From positions 46,167,625 through 46,231,624 of the forward strand of contig CM069446.1 in assembly GCA_035610835.1 (NCBI GenBank): a DNA stretch of 64,000 nt, read 5' to 3'. The stretch is from Ophiura sarsii. Its lineage: Eukaryota; Echinodermata; Ophiuroidea; Amphilepidida; Ophiuridae. Positions within the stretch are counted from its first letter, which is position 1. Every line of letters begins with the position of its first letter. Under the pieces are notes generated by a model, which ran no database searches, was not told the origin of the DNA, and was given only the letters and a program-made list of their open reading frames with translations. Positions 36,371-48,735 of this stretch are shown here, piece after piece. A program made the position numbers and the translations under genes.

Positions 36371-36434
36371 AGGTCCGTATGCACAAAAGAGTTAGACCGG
36401 GTCTTTTGTGCATAACTCTTTTGTGCATACGGCC
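36371..36434. mobile_element. 64-bp deletion derivative of the element at 35811-36070
   Basis: Only the two ends remain, joined near gaccgggtcttttgtgcat. Both outer ends are intact (aggtccgtatgcacaaaag and cttttgtgcatacggcc). Confidence 0.8.
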
Positions 36435-37204
36435 CATCGGTTGACATTTCATTTGGGGATCTGGGAGGGGGGGGGGGGGGGGGGGGGTGGTCGGAGCACG
36501 TGAAACCCTCATTTGATGGCGAGTTTTGGCTTCTGTGGAAATAAGATTAGGGGGTGGTCTCAGGACAAACTTTCTTTGGTCATAAATACCCAGGGGTGTG
36601 AGAGGCCACAAATAAAAAAGAGGAAAACAGACAAAAACGAGGAAAAACAGCGTAAAATTGGGTAAAAATGCCAAATATGTACTGAAAAGAAAAGAAAAGT
36701 CTGACATTTTGGCATAAGAAGAAACAAGGTCTTCTAAAAAACTGGGTGGACAAGTCATGGATCTGTTGAATTTTGTGGAAGTCGGCAAGAGGATCACTCC
36801 TAGTGTGTTGTTTCTGGAAGGAAATCACCGAGACGTTATGTGAGCGATATGTGGTGAAGTTTATGGGAAAAAAATTAAAAGAAAAAATATCATAATTTTT
36901 AATTTAATTTAAATTCCAATGTTTATTAATTACGAGAAAAACGTAATTTATGACAGATTCAAAAATGCAACAAAATAACTTAGATTTCCCGGTGCGTCAG
37001 GATAATTATTAATATTAATAGTCAATCGTTCTGTAAAAATAAATCACGAACATCACAACACAACAGCCGAATCAAAAAAAGAAAATCGTGATAAAATAAC
37101 ATTAAATAAAGTGCTCAATCGTACCCCCAAAAAAGTCTCGTTAATAAAACAAACTATTGCTATTGTAATTAATTAATAAAATGGAACATCAAAAAGTACC
37201 AATG

Positions 37205-37292
37205 TATTATACACACAAAAAAGTGGCTCCACGCGGATTTGACCCGGGGTTCTCCGCGTTACAGGTAACGAAATCAACCACTACACTAATCA
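37205..37292 (-). mobile_element. tRNA-like sequence, probable SINE head
   Basis: On the minus strand, tagtgtagtggttgattt resembles a tRNA 5' half and ccccgggtcaaatccgc a T arm. The resemblance is to Val/Asp/Glu-type tRNAs, but the acceptor stem is poor. Flanking 36900-37800 holds a 140-bp AT-rich direct repeat (copies near 37350-37530 and 37540-37715). Confidence 0.5.
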
Positions 37293-37862
37293 TTCTCATT
37301 ACTTTCAATGGAGTTACAATGAATATACATGATTCAGACTCTCACTCAATAAACTAAATCGAAAATTGTACATTTATTTTTTATTTAATATTTAAAGCTA
37401 CATTGTCAATTAGAACACCATTTTATTTACGGTAATAGACACATTTAATATAATATAAAATAAAAATATTAATTTCGCACTGAATAACTGAATTTGGAGG
37501 TATTTTCGGTTTTATTACGACCACTCTCACTCAATTAAACTAAATCGAAAATTTTACATTTATTTTTTATTATTTAAAGCTATAAAGCTACATTGTCAAT
37601 TAGAACACCATTTTATTTACGGTAATAGACACATTTAATATAATATAAAATAAAAATATTAATTTCGCACTGAATAACTGAATTTGGAGGTATTTTCGGT
37701 TTTATTACGACCCAACTGGTCTCTAAGGTGGCCAAGTTAACTTGTCCACCAAAAAGAAGAAGAGGAAATCAGCTTAAAAGAGGAACTCTCACACCCCTGC
37801 ATACCTATACACAGCATAATATTTGGACCCTCACCTCGACATTTCACGAACTCTATCTATAG

Positions 37863-38165
37863 CAGTGGTTCTCAACCTTTTTGGCCCACGACCCCTTTTG
37901 ACTTTCTTGATCAGTACCGTGACCCCTCCCCCCCCCCCCAAAAAAATGAAAAAACAACCTGATTTATTCTAACTGAAACTGCTTAGTTATATGATGCGAG
38001 CGAAGCGAGCAGGAAATATAGCATTTTTGAAAGTTTCTTTTAGGTTTTTCTAAGCCTTTTTAGAGCGAAATATTAAAATGGCTATATTTATTACCCCTTC
38101 ATGACCCCCTGGAAAACTCCAAACGACCCCCATGGGGGTCACGACCCCCAGGTTGAGAACCCCTG
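37863..38165. mobile_element. hAT (Charlie-like) MITE with target duplication
   Basis: The ends are cagtggttctcaacctttt and ggttgagaacccctg, the typical hAT terminal motif. Flanking octamers atctatag and gtctatag match in seven of eight bases, as expected of the 8-bp hAT target duplication. It is non-coding. Confidence 0.9.
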
Positions 38166-38689
38166 GTCTATAGGGTAGGTACTCTCTTATCAAAAGATTG
38201 AACAGTCAATCTTTCCCTCAGCGCAATCTTTCTAATGACTTTTCAATCTTTTGATTTAAGAGAGTAGAACATTCTTGTATATTTTTGTATATTATGCCCT
38301 TAATTTGCATTCTACAACATACATTGTAAAATAACAATTTGGGCTCGTCCACCCTATCTATTTTGCTTCCGCATCAATTATTTCCCCAATAACTAATATT
38401 TATAGATAGGCCATAAAAATCATATTTTTCCTTTAGTGGGAGGTTCAGTGAAAAATGACGACGATAAATTGCATTTTTGGGATCCCCTACTAGAGAAAAT
38501 GGCGGCCCCTTAAATATTTAGGTCCTATCATACCTAAAAAGGAGAAAAAACAACTGTATACCGTCAAGCTTTAGTTATGAGTACAGCAATTAGCTAAGGA
38601 TTTAAAGGACTACACATGCTTCAAAAGCATAAAAACCAGGTTCAACGTCACCTATGTTGGTAAAACATTCTTTACAATTAAAGGCATAT

Positions 38690-39072
38690 TATGTCCTGTA
38701 TTATGTGATCTTTTCCAAGGAGTGCCCTCTATTCATGATTTTTTTTAGAAAGTAAATTTTCTTGCATGCAGATTTACATTTCTGATCATAAATCGTACAT
38801 ACATTTCAAGTTACAGAGCGATACGATTCCTAATTGCCTCAAAATCATGGTTTTAGAGTGAATTTTGACTAGAGTAAAATAAGTTGTCGGTAATCCCACA
38901 GTTTATTTTCACTCTAAAACCATGATTTTAAGTAATTAAGAATCGTATCGCCCTGTAACTTAGAATGCATGTACGATTTATGATCAGAAATGTAAATCTG
39001 CAAGAAAATCTGCTTTCTATTTTTTTTTCGATGTTGAGGGCGTTCCCCGGAAAGATCACATGATATACCTTA
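38690..39072. mobile_element. Palindromic MITE, aaaggcatattatgt family, second full copy
   Basis: It has the same structure as 6277-6650, with central cagtttattttcactctaaa and inverted halves. The left end has a short internal duplication, tgtcctgtattatgtgatc. The interval 39080-40250 has no gene, only a poly-G run near 39840. Confidence 0.8.
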
Positions 39073-40260
39073 AGGGCCGAACATTCACCAGAGCATTCTT
39101 ATTCGTTGTCATTGTAACCTCTGCTAATCACAGCTTACTTTGTGGTTTGGTGGCAAATGTGGTACCAAATTGTGACAACAAGATTCATCAAAAGATATTC
39201 GGAAGTCACTCTATAGGACATACAAAAAGTGTATGACTTTCTTTTGTGAGGTCTTACAGAAAGTACTGTTGTTGAACAGGGATCAACTGACGAAGCTTTG
39301 TGTAGTCCAACATGCTAGCATCACCACGGTACCAACTGGAATTTCCCCAAAACAAACAGTGCAAAACATGTGTTAAAGTAATGAACAGCTGGAGATCATC
39401 TGACTTCCATCTTCATACATGGTACAGATATGCATCTTGGCCACATAGATAGAAAATATGTTGAATCTTAACTCAAATATGTTATTCAAAAAATAAAGGG
39501 TCTTTTTTATAAGAAAAACAAGCGAGGGACGAATTGAATTCATATCAATCAGGATTTTCTTAAAGACCCTCGTTTAACAACATTATAATGTTATGTCAAT
39601 GTATATCTTATGTGGGATCAACTGAAGAGATGGAGATCATAGGCCTATGCACACCAATGAAAAAAGCAGTCAAGGTCACATTTTTATCAGAAGAATCTGT
39701 TAGATAATTGGATTTCTTCTCAGGCCTGTAAGCAGGATTTTTTTAGGGGGCGTTTTTTTCTGGAAACGGTACATTGGTACCCCAAAAATCGTAAACGGTT
39801 GCCCCCCCATTTTTTTTAGTCATATCAGAAAATTTGAGAGGGGGGGGGGGGTGGTTGGACATAATTTAGTCAAACACGGCCCGAAAAAATGCTGTACACA
39901 ATGGGAAAGGGGGCGTTTTTCCACAAAAAAGGTACATTGGTACCAAAAAAAGGACTTTTTCAGATTTGGATGCCCCCCTAGCCTGGAGATGATGAATTCT
40001 TGGTACATTTTACAGACATCTTTTGCAAAGCAGATGAGAGATTTTAGGTATTCTGCTTTACTTTTAGAGCAATGGTGACAAAACAATATGTTGCTGGAAT
40101 GTCAATATAAAATGGCTTCTAGAAGGGTGGATGGCTGTTTGATAGATAAAAGCCTACCCTGATCTATGGCAAACGGACCTCTCAGGTTGGGTCGGTCGGT
40201 CTGGCTTTTGTCCCTCTCTCTCTCTCTTTTCCCTTCAAAATGAACGAAAACAAGAAAACA

Positions 40261-40520
40261 AATATGTGACGCGATCAAGAGGAATGAGTCGGATGTCGAC
40301 CCTGGTCGAAAATGAGTTTTTAATACAGTTTTAAAGAAGACACCTAGAGCTTTCAGAAACTGAAAACCCCATGTCGATACGACGTTTTGTTCCAAAGTTA
40401 TGTCAAATTGTATACATGAATTTCCATCAAAACTTATGTAAGCCGCCATTTTGAATTGGCCATATCTCAATTTGGGATTCCCCGACATCCGACTCATTCC
40501 TCTTGATCGCGTCACATATT
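40261..40520. mobile_element. MITE with perfect aatatgtgacgcgatcaag inverted ends
   Basis: The left end aatatgtgacgcgatcaaga and the right end tcttgatcgcgtcacatatt are exact complements, continuing through ggaatgagtcggatgtcg. Diverged members lie at 12671-12912 and 44397-44602. Confidence 0.9.
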
Positions 40521-41079
40521 TGTAAAAAATTGCCATTTTTGACAAGCAAAGTTTCTTTCGTTTGTTAGTATTCATTTGCAAAATGAAAATTTTTGTAAAA
40601 TTGTCTTCACTAATTTCTAAAAAAAAAATTGGTTTGTCTGGCCAAGAGGAGATTTCTTTTTCAAGGTATGGACTGTAGTTGGTGCAGACGATAGGTTTTG
40701 ATAAGAATTTTATCTACCACAAGGTAATGAAATACATGTACAAGGTCCAAAGGAAATAGTTTGTGAGGGCAGCTCACCCGGTGCTTCAAACTTTATGATA
40801 AAGAAAACAGTATACCAATGATTCAGAAACTATTATTATAATGAATATTTATTAGAAAACAAAATACATACAACGCAGATATCTACAATTTATAAATACA
40901 CACAGATTAAAAAATAATAAATATTTGAATATTAAATGTCTAATATAACCCTTTCAGCCCTGAAAACCATGAAATCCAGTTTAAAAACTATGCTGGCAGC
41001 ACGTGTCGCCTCAATCTATCTCGCCGGGTGCTGACGGCGGGTGATAAATGTGCACGGAATTATTAATTGCAGGCACGTG

Positions 41080-41145
41080 ACCCCCTGGATGAGTGGACTA
41101 AGACACAGTCATCCATGCTGGAGGACCCGGGATCGAATCAACCTA
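41080..41145 (+). mobile_element. tRNA-like fragment
   Basis: The sequences ggatgagtggactaagac and cccgggatcgaatcaa resemble an A box and a B box. It is short and degenerate and may be a SINE remnant. The interval 41150-42480 holds no recognised gene. Confidence 0.4.
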
Positions 41146-42489
41146 TACAGGGCGAGTCAGAAAGAACAGGCACTTTTTTCACAAAGGCATCACAAAAAAT
41201 GTAGGCATGCATAATCAAAACCAATGTCTTTAATTCAAAAGAAGAATTTTAAAAATGGACTATTGCGTTATCATGTTACACTAATTTTAGTTAAGCCCAA
41301 AATGTTGAAGCAAATCTACCGGATTGTCGATTTATCAAGCCATTGGTTAATTAATGTATGCTAAGAAGATCCCCTTTCTGAATCCGCTGAGATGCCTCTT
41401 TTAAGTTTAAATTCTCGAATTCAGGCTTCATTACTAATAATTTCACAGATCTATTTATTTCCAGTTATTTTATGATTTTGTATCCACCATTCTGTGCCTT
41501 TTCATGTTTTTAACTAGTTTCAATGATTGGCATATCTGAATCAGCGAGCCAACAATGTGTGGCTTTAAAATAACGGGTTCTACTAAAATTGTTGTAACAT
41601 TATGACGCAATGTTCAAATTCAAAAATAGTTTTGTTGAATTAAAGCCAAATATGGGTTCTTTGAGCACTATCATTGGTTTTGAATATGCAGGCCTGCAAT
41701 TTCTGTGGCGCTTTTGCTAAAATAATGCACATTATTTCTGTATTACCTATGTACGACAATAAAGAAGAAATTGCACCCTGTTTCTTACCATGGATGGTTG
41801 ATATGTTAAAGGAGCGACATGAAAAAACAGATGTTAAACACATTACAATTGTGGTCTCAAACACTAATTCCATGATTAAACATGACAGGCTTAGCCACAC
41901 CACCAAGCTCAGAGGGTCTGTTACATTAGTGACCCTAAACATGGTCAAAGTTTGCATGAAATATTTGAGTGAATGACAATTTCATGACTGGCAAGGATTC
42001 GTGATATTGTCATGCTCACAAGTGTTATATTTTTTCTATGAGATAGTTAGAAGACCAGTTCGTCTGACCCCCAAATTATCTACTACGAGGGCATCCTAAC
42101 ATAAACACTTAAAATTCAAATTTATTGGATTGCGTACATCGAAATAACTAACAAGTATTTATGCCCAAATTAAAACAAAACAATACCGTTGATCGCTGAT
42201 CCACTAACCTACACTGAAGTATATATCTGTTCTAGTTTATATTATCACAGTGAATCAATATATTAAGTGACGAACGTCCGGAAATTCGGATTTCACACTT
42301 CCGGTAAAAAATTACATGAATTGAAAAAAATCATAGCCAATTTCAAATGAAAACATCTGTAAATCCCTCATTTTCAAACATCGTAAAAAATCCATCAACA
42401 CAGTGGCACATTATACCGAGTTATTTGATTAAAAGGGGGTTCTTCTTCATCATGAAAATGTGATGCCGCAAACAACAATTGTGCTTATG

Positions 42490-42969
42490 GGAGAGCACGT
42501 GTGGTGTAGTGGATAGCATGCCGGTCTCACGATGCAAAGGTTGTGAGTTCTAGCCCCACTACAGCCAACTGGTTTGTATCCTTGGGCAAGGTACTTAGTC
42601 TCAATTGCTTCGTCGACCGACCCAAGCGAGATTGGGGAGCTGTTAGGGGATATTACAATCTAAGTGCTGATACTGTGTGTGCGCCGTATCGGTAGCCTGG
42701 TAAATGAAGCGAAATGATTGTGACGATTTCCTAATGGCAGCAAAAAACAGCGGTTCGGAAGTCACATATAAATGGTGGTCCCGTGCATCGGAAGAGCAAT
42801 ACCCGAGCACGTTAAAAGGTTACAGACTCTTTCGTAAAGAGTATAGGGGATCATCCCGGTCTGTATCTGTTCACACATCTAACGGACCCCAATGGAAATA
42901 AGCTAATAAGCTTATTGGGTTATCCAGGGTCGTAGGACCCAAATTATATCAAATCAAATCAAATCAAAT
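42490..42969 (+). mobile_element. tRNA-derived SINE, near full length
   Basis: The head has tggtgtagtggatagcatg (A box) and ggttgtgagttctagcccc (B box). A body with ccttgggcaaggtacttag follows, and the tail is an atcaa pentamer repeat. A shorter relative at 63184-63431 shares the head, ccttgggcaaggtacttag and gcatcggaagagcaa. The short frame at 42704-42901 is part of the SINE body. Confidence 0.85.
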
Positions 42970-43105
42970 TGCTTCAGAATAAACCTATGTGTCCTGGGTG
43001 AGTAGTACTGTATTACAGAATGATGCAGTGAGCTGGCACTGCAAGTTATATATGCCTACACATAACTCCATTTACATGGGAAACAAGGATTTTTGGTTGT
43101 GCCGA

Positions 43106-43534
43106 TAAAGGAGGGGTCCTGCAAGCACAACATTGTGCATTATATCTTAGAAAAATAACTATCGAGCCCAAGTTTTGTAATTATATAGAACAAAACATCA
43201 CACTTATGAAAAAAACCGAATAAAAACCGCCATCTCTCAACATGCAATTTTTAAAATTCAAGGCGATCGAAAGTCCTGGTGTCGATGATGTCATACAATG
43301 TAGTTATACAATTATACATGCACATGCGCAAATTTGAGCACCGAAAATCATGATGTCATCGACTTCGGGACTTTCGATCGCCGCGAATTTGAAACGTTGC
43401 ATGTTGAGAGATGACAGTCTTTATTCTTTTTGTGACTAGTATGTTGTTTTGTTCTATATAATTACACAATTTGGGCACGATAATTATTTTTCTAACAAAT
43501 AATGCTCAATGTTGTGCTTGCGGGACCTCCTTTA
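43106..43534. mobile_element. Foldback element, ttaaaggaggNgtcccgcaag family, copy 2
   Basis: The ends are taaaggaggggtcctgcaag and cttgcgggacctcctttaa. It has the same palindromic organisation as 31286-31704, but the tgacgtca core is mutated here to tgatgtca. Confidence 0.85.
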
Positions 43535-44642
43535 ATGGCTTATTAAAAGGATGAAGAAGATAAATACTTTTTTTTACTAACATTAGGTGCAGTTCAAATG
43601 GTTTAATACATGCAAAGTTTGCAGTTTGAAGCTCAAGCTGTGCCTCTTCAGATTTTATGTATTAGATAAGAAAACTTTTGGTAGTTATCGGTTCGTTAAA
43701 ATTGAAAATTTGAAGAAAAATGGAACCAATTGAAAGAAGAAGAAGAAAAGCCATATGTGCGGTTATCTGCTTTCACCTGTGATTTGTGATCTCATTGATC
43801 ATCCTTCATTCTGAATATTTTGTCGCCTGGGTGCAAGAAGATAGCAGGACCTGACCTTTTTGGAAAAAAAGACGCTGTTTCCAAGTAACGTCAGCCTGCT
43901 CCGATAATTGCCTAACTCATTTTTTCTAGTTTTTAGAAAATAACAAAAATATGAAAAGTGAGTTAGGCAATTATCCAAGCAGGCTGACGATATGTTAAAT
44001 AGCACCATGAATAGTGCAGGTGAATTCCAACAGGAGCAGTAACTGTTGGGTAGAATTAGGTTGGAGATATACCTTTAAGTGAAATGTGGCTTGTTATAGG
44101 CCTAATACAAGTTAATATGACCCATTTTAAACATTTTACATCATTATTACAATCTACCTAACTCACAAGGCTGACTTAGGCAGAATTGAAATTGTTCATT
44201 AATCATTTATCTTCACTTTTGCTTGGTCAATGACTTGGGCATTATTTCAGCATGTGCATAATGTAATGAAGTCATGATTTATGCAAAAAGCTCAATTTCG
44301 CTGAAAAGTGATTTAGGCAATTATCGAAGCAGGCTGACGATAAGAACAAAAACAAAACAAAACATATACCACCTTCTAGCACTCAAGCGACCATTTTGTG
44401 ATGTGATCAAGCAAAAGGAGTCGGAAGTCGCAAATATTGATTTTGAGATATAATCAAATAATGTATTTGTATTTGTATTTTGTCTGTTTAAAATGGGGCT
44501 TTCTGCAAAACGTAGCATTTCAAATACGAAATACAAACATGTAGCACACTAACAATAAGATATATTCAACTTCAGTCTCATTTCGCTTGATCGCATCACA
44601 TTCAATCCTCCTGAATAGATTACTTTGTTTGTTTGTTTACAC

Positions 44643-45003
44643 CAGGCATTCTCAACTGGTGGCGCGCGCGCCACTTGTGGCGCATCAAGGCATCCTAAGT
44701 GGCGCGAGAGTAGTTATAATTTGTTTTTAAAAACAAATCATATCATGATATAGCCAGATTTCATAGGCCTATGGCGGTCAGATGTATAAATACAGTAATT
44801 TTTTTCTCACGCTACGTGCGCATGTGCCCTCAAAAGAGTAATATTAGTTGTTATGCTGCCTACATATATGTTAAAATATTTTGAAATTAATGTTATAAAG
44901 GGAATTTTGCCATTGTTAATTCTAAAAAAATATGACCAAGTGGAGCTTCAACAAGTTGGTTACTAAAATGTGGCGCATCAGTAAACCTAGTTGAGAAAGC
45001 CTG
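44643..45003. mobile_element. hAT MITE with perfect 8-bp target duplication
   Basis: The ends are caggcattctcaact and agttgagaaagcctg. The octamer gtttacac flanks both sides exactly (44635-44642 and 45004-45011). The interior carries ggtggcgcgcgcgcc and gtggcgcatca. It lies just beyond the stop codon of the RING-eIF4G gene, so it is probably in or near that 3' UTR. Confidence 0.95.
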
Positions 45004-45069
45004 GTTTACACGGTCGGTCTGTACGGACACACGCTTGGGTCCTGAAGGGACCAGACTCGAGCAAAATGC

Positions 45070-45186
45070 TTGGGCCAGGCTTAGAGCCTTTATAAGCATG
45101 ATGGCTGAATGAAATGTAGATCTGCTGGTACTGTCCCAAAGTATGCAAACCTGGATCTATTCCTCGCATGATTTGACGCCGGCGGC
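45070..45186. repeat. 117-bp repeat forming the C-terminal tail codons; inverted mate at 48365
   Basis: The reverse complement of this stretch is nearly identical to 48365-48480, with about two substitutions visible, sharing ggtttgcatactttgggaca and cagccatcatgcttataaag. It encodes the last 32 or so residues and stop codon of the chimera. Confidence 0.92.
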
Positions 45187-45547
45187 GAATGACTATCATC
45201 CTGCTCCTGATATTCCGTAAGATTCTTGAAAAAGTTATCCGTTGCCATGATGGCGATCTCTTTCCCAGCTTGCTCGGCCGGGTCATTACAGTTCAGCCAA
45301 TCAAAGAAAGTTTCCTCTTCAACGACGTCTTCGTCAGCGAGGGCGCCGAACACCTTCATTAATAAAGCCGGTGGGTTGCCTACATCAAAATTGAACGCTT
45401 GCGCTGCGTAGAGTACTTCGAGTTCTAGATCGGTGTCGTCGCTCGCCTCAATGTATTTGCGAAGTACTGCCACCCTGTCCCGCAGAATGACGTGATATCC
45501 TGGAATTGAGTAGGACATGCCTAGTAGTGTTGCTTGCATACCCGTAG
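45090..45547 (-). CDS. RING-eIF4G chimera, exon 8: most of the W2 domain and C-terminal tail
   Basis: The acceptor ttctttgtgcag precedes CT, which completes a codon with the last base of exon 7. The exon encodes residues 441-592 and ends in TAA. VLRKYIEASD, EVLYAAQAFN, NPPALLMKVFGALADEDVVE, FFDWLNCNDPAEQ and IMATDNFFKNL reproduce the helical repeats and acidic/aromatic boxes of the eIF4G C-terminal W2 domain, including DEDVV and DPAEQ. In eIF4G this region contacts the kinase Mnk, and in eIF5 and eIF2B-epsilon it contacts eIF2. The last 32 or so residues come from a repeat (45070-45186) and have no W2 counterpart. Confidence 0.9.
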
Positions 45548-46628
45548 CTGCACAAAGAAATACACAAATAAGTAATTATAAATACTTACTTTTTGCTTTT
45601 ATATGCTTCATTTACACCATCCAACATTACAGCAATAATCAAGTGAAACAAAAAGAAAAATTATGTATCAAAATGGTATATAAAATGGAACTAATATAAT
45701 AGAGTTGAATTGAAAATACAAGAGAGAACGTCAAAGGTAGGGAAATGTGTCAATTAACTTATCAACTTGGGAAAGCTTAACATTGTTCCATACTTCTTGA
45801 AATATATTTCCAATGCGCAAATTATAATACATCATTTTTAGAATCATATCACGTGATCACTGGAACGTACAGTGTCATTATTAGATCTTTGTCAGCAGAG
45901 TGATCAACTGTCATGTGACAGCTCAAAAAGAGGTTAAATGACTAGAGGGAGGGGTTCAAATCACATCACTGGATATTGCTGCTATATCTCCCAATATTTC
46001 ACAACTTTTATCCTGTATTTCCCATAATTTCTCACCTATTTCATGTACTTTCCCCAACAAATCAAATTACTACACCTCTTTATTATTCGCGAACTAATCA
46101 TGCCAGTTGATTGGTCAATTCCTATTATAGTATGTCCTATTATTTCCTTCCAACCTCATCCCTAGAGTCACAGACAGGTGTAATAAAACAAATACTACAT
46201 GGTGGAAATAGGGCACGCTACATTCCCTTTGTTATTATCTAAAGTGCTTTCACCCCTCACCATTCAGGTTCGGGGGTGATCATAATAACCTCAGGAAAAT
46301 AGTGTCCTTAGTTACCCCTCTAAACACATACATGGTATTTGTATAATACCCCCACATTCCTCACATGAGCTGGAACTTCAGATTTTTTTCAACCAGCCAG
46401 TCGGGCAGGTAACTCACAAAAATACCCGCAGACAGAAATTCCACTAGCCAGTGTAACTCACTTACACTGTAAGTTTTAGAAATTTTACATGTCAGTCGAT
46501 CAGGTACTTTTCCATTCCCACCCGCCCGATGCAAAGTTACCCGCTATAGGCAAGCGTGCGGCTGCTATTTTAGCAACTTGCTAACCTCGCCCATCTCTAA
46601 CTATCAAAAAGATCATTCTGTTACTTAC
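45548..46628. other. Intron 7 of the chimera gene
   Basis: No repeat family or RNA gene is recognised in this AT-rich kilobase. Confidence 0.5.
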
Positions 46629-46710
46629 GTCCGCCAGGATTCTCCAGGAATTCTGTAGTGAGAATGCGGATAAATTCCTTAGTTTGTCTCTGTTCAACAG
46701 TTGTACATCT
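46629..46710 (-). CDS. RING-eIF4G chimera, exon 7
   Basis: This 82-base exon starts in phase 0 after tttttcag and ends C|GTAAGT. It encodes RCTTVEQRQTKEFIRILTTE and then FLENPGG, 27 codons plus one base. It corresponds to a helical stretch of the eIF4G W2 domain. Skipping it would shift the frame into exon 8. Confidence 0.82.
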
Positions 46711-47225
46711 CTGAAAAATGAAATAAAATTAAAAACATTGAATTTTACAACTTTTTCAAAATATCATAGGAGGTTTGTCACCCAAGGGCTATGTTTTACA
46801 ATGCTAGGAAAAATAATTTACCAGGTAATATGTGCTCATAACTCCAAAACTATTAAGCTCAAACATGATATATGAATTATAAAATTATGAAGAAATGTCT
46901 TCTCTTTATTTTGAGATATTATATATTAATGAATAGCTATGTGCCCAAAACCAAAACAAGGTTCAATTTTCATAAATGCAGTTGCTTTTGCAACACACAG
47001 CCTCAGTATAGCAAATAGCCAGATTATTGATTTTCTGGTGATAGTTGGATGCAGATCCGGGATGTTTCCATTGATCCATACATCCTATACGCACATCTGT
47101 CACTCAATCGTACATGTTTAAAAAGCAATGGCAAAAATGAAAATTGTACTTTGTTTTGGTTTTGGACACATAGCTCCGTTAATATTCAATCAATTTTCAC
47201 TTGTACATTAAATTAGGTATATTAC

Positions 47226-47578
47226 TATTTTGAGCAGTGTGTATCCTCAGTAAATTACTATTTTGAGCAGTGTGTATCCTCAGTAAATTACTATTTTGAG
47301 CAGTGTGTATCCTCAGTAAATTACTATTTTGAGCAGTGTGTATCCTCAGTAAATTACCATTTTGAGCAGTGTGTATCCTCAGAAAATTTCTATTTTGAGC
47401 AGTGTGTATCCTCAGAAAATTACTATTTTGAGCAGTGTGTATCCTCAGTAAATTACTATTTTGAGCAGTGTGTATCCTCAGTAAATTACTATTTTGAGCA
47501 GAGTGTATCCTCAGTAAATTACTATTTTGAGCAGAGTGTATCCTCAGTAAATTTCTATTTTGAACAGTGTGTTTCCTC
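47226..47578. repeat. 33-bp minisatellite, about 11 copies
   Basis: Units beginning tattttgagcagtgtgtatc recur every 33 bases from 47226 to 47556, with the last unit diverged. It lies in intron 6 of the chimera gene. Confidence 0.95.
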
Positions 47579-48357
47579 TATCAATGAAGCAAACGGCCAA
47601 TAAGATTTTTTACTTACGACATCATTTCAAAACATACTTGAAGGGAAAGGTTATGCATCATACAATAAAGTGTGGTATTCAAATTCGAATGAATTAAAAC
47701 TTGTTTTAAATAGTAGTAGGTCTACTAGGCAATCTTAATATAGGCCAAGTTTGAAACATTTGAGTGATGTAGCCAGATGGGACCCATATCCCTAGTTCAA
47801 CAGTCTACATGTAAGCAGGGTATGCCACCAAGTTATTGACCCTTGTTGTACTGAGCTATTTTTGTAACACCTCCTTCGAAGGAGGGTGGTTGCAACTCCA
47901 TCCAAGATTTTCTTTATTATACATTCCATGCTTATTTGATTGGTACTGCAATACATGTACGTGTAGCTATATGTCCCCTCTTTATATTGATACTCAAGTA
48001 AGAACCAATACCCCCCATTTTGGAAAATAGAAGACAAAACCGTGAAAAATATCTCCTAAAAATGCTGTAAGTTCATTGAAATTTCTAGCATAGAACAGGT
48101 ATCAATTATTTGACAAACTTGCTAAGGCCTACTTTTAAAACTGACCCCGATATGCACAATGTCATTCTTACTGCAAAAATGATTTTATAAGCCTACACTA
48201 ATAAATAAAATGCATTTGTATGTATTCTTATAGGAGCCTAAGAGAATGTATCTGACTTCACTTAGATGAGGCATATTCACTGCTTGCTGATTGGTCTGTT
48301 GAAACAAATGGAGAGCATCAACGCTATCGAGTCGTCTCGAGTTCATCCTCGGCATTT

Positions 48358-48490
48358 GCCTTAGCGCCGGCGTCAACTCATGCGAGGAATAGATCGAGGT
48401 TTGCATACTTTGGGACAGTACCAGCAGATCTACATTTCATTCAGCCATCATGCTTATAAAGGCTCTAAGCCTGGCCCAACGCTAAGGCGG
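48358..48490. repeat. Intronic inverted copy of the terminal-exon repeat, with gccttagcg/cgctaaggc edges
   Basis: Sequence 48365-48480 matches the complement of 45070-45186. Here the copy is bounded by short inverted edges, gccttagcg and cgctaaggc, which are absent at the exonic copy. In the minus-strand transcript this copy lies in intron 6, before exon 7. Confidence 0.85.
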
Positions 48491-48551
48491 AGATTAATCA
48501 AAGTGCGCATGTGTGAGAGCATTGCGAAGTATGTTTAGCCCTCATTGCTAT

Positions 48552-48726
48552 TACTGTAAAAGCGGTAATTTTTGTGTGATTAACATTTTGCCCTTTGCCG
48601 ACTTTCAGCCATTTCATAGACTTTATACACAATATGATGTTTGTGTGTTTTTATTTTCACGGTAGCTACTTAGAGCGCGAAAATTGTGAAATTTAATGTA
48701 GCGTGAAAATGTCCATGTTTACAGTA
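48552..48726. mobile_element. TACTGTAAAA-type element next to exon 6
   Basis: It runs from tactgtaaaagcgg to tgtttacagta. The right edge lies four bases before the splice donor region of exon 6 at 48730-48735. It resembles 4488-4702 and 56507-56722. Confidence 0.5.
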
Positions 48727-48735
48727 TCCTCTTAC

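Noticed and set aside
36249..36797. 182-codon minus frame
   Set aside because: It contains a proline run from a poly-G tract, overlaps a MITE derivative, and resembles no family I know.
40102..40581. 159-codon minus frame
   Set aside because: It overlaps a MITE with perfect inverted ends and a ct-repeat. No domain is recognisable.
41674..41976. 100-codon plus-strand frame
   Set aside because: It has no recognised motif, and an overlapping antisense frame is equally open. Chance is not excluded.
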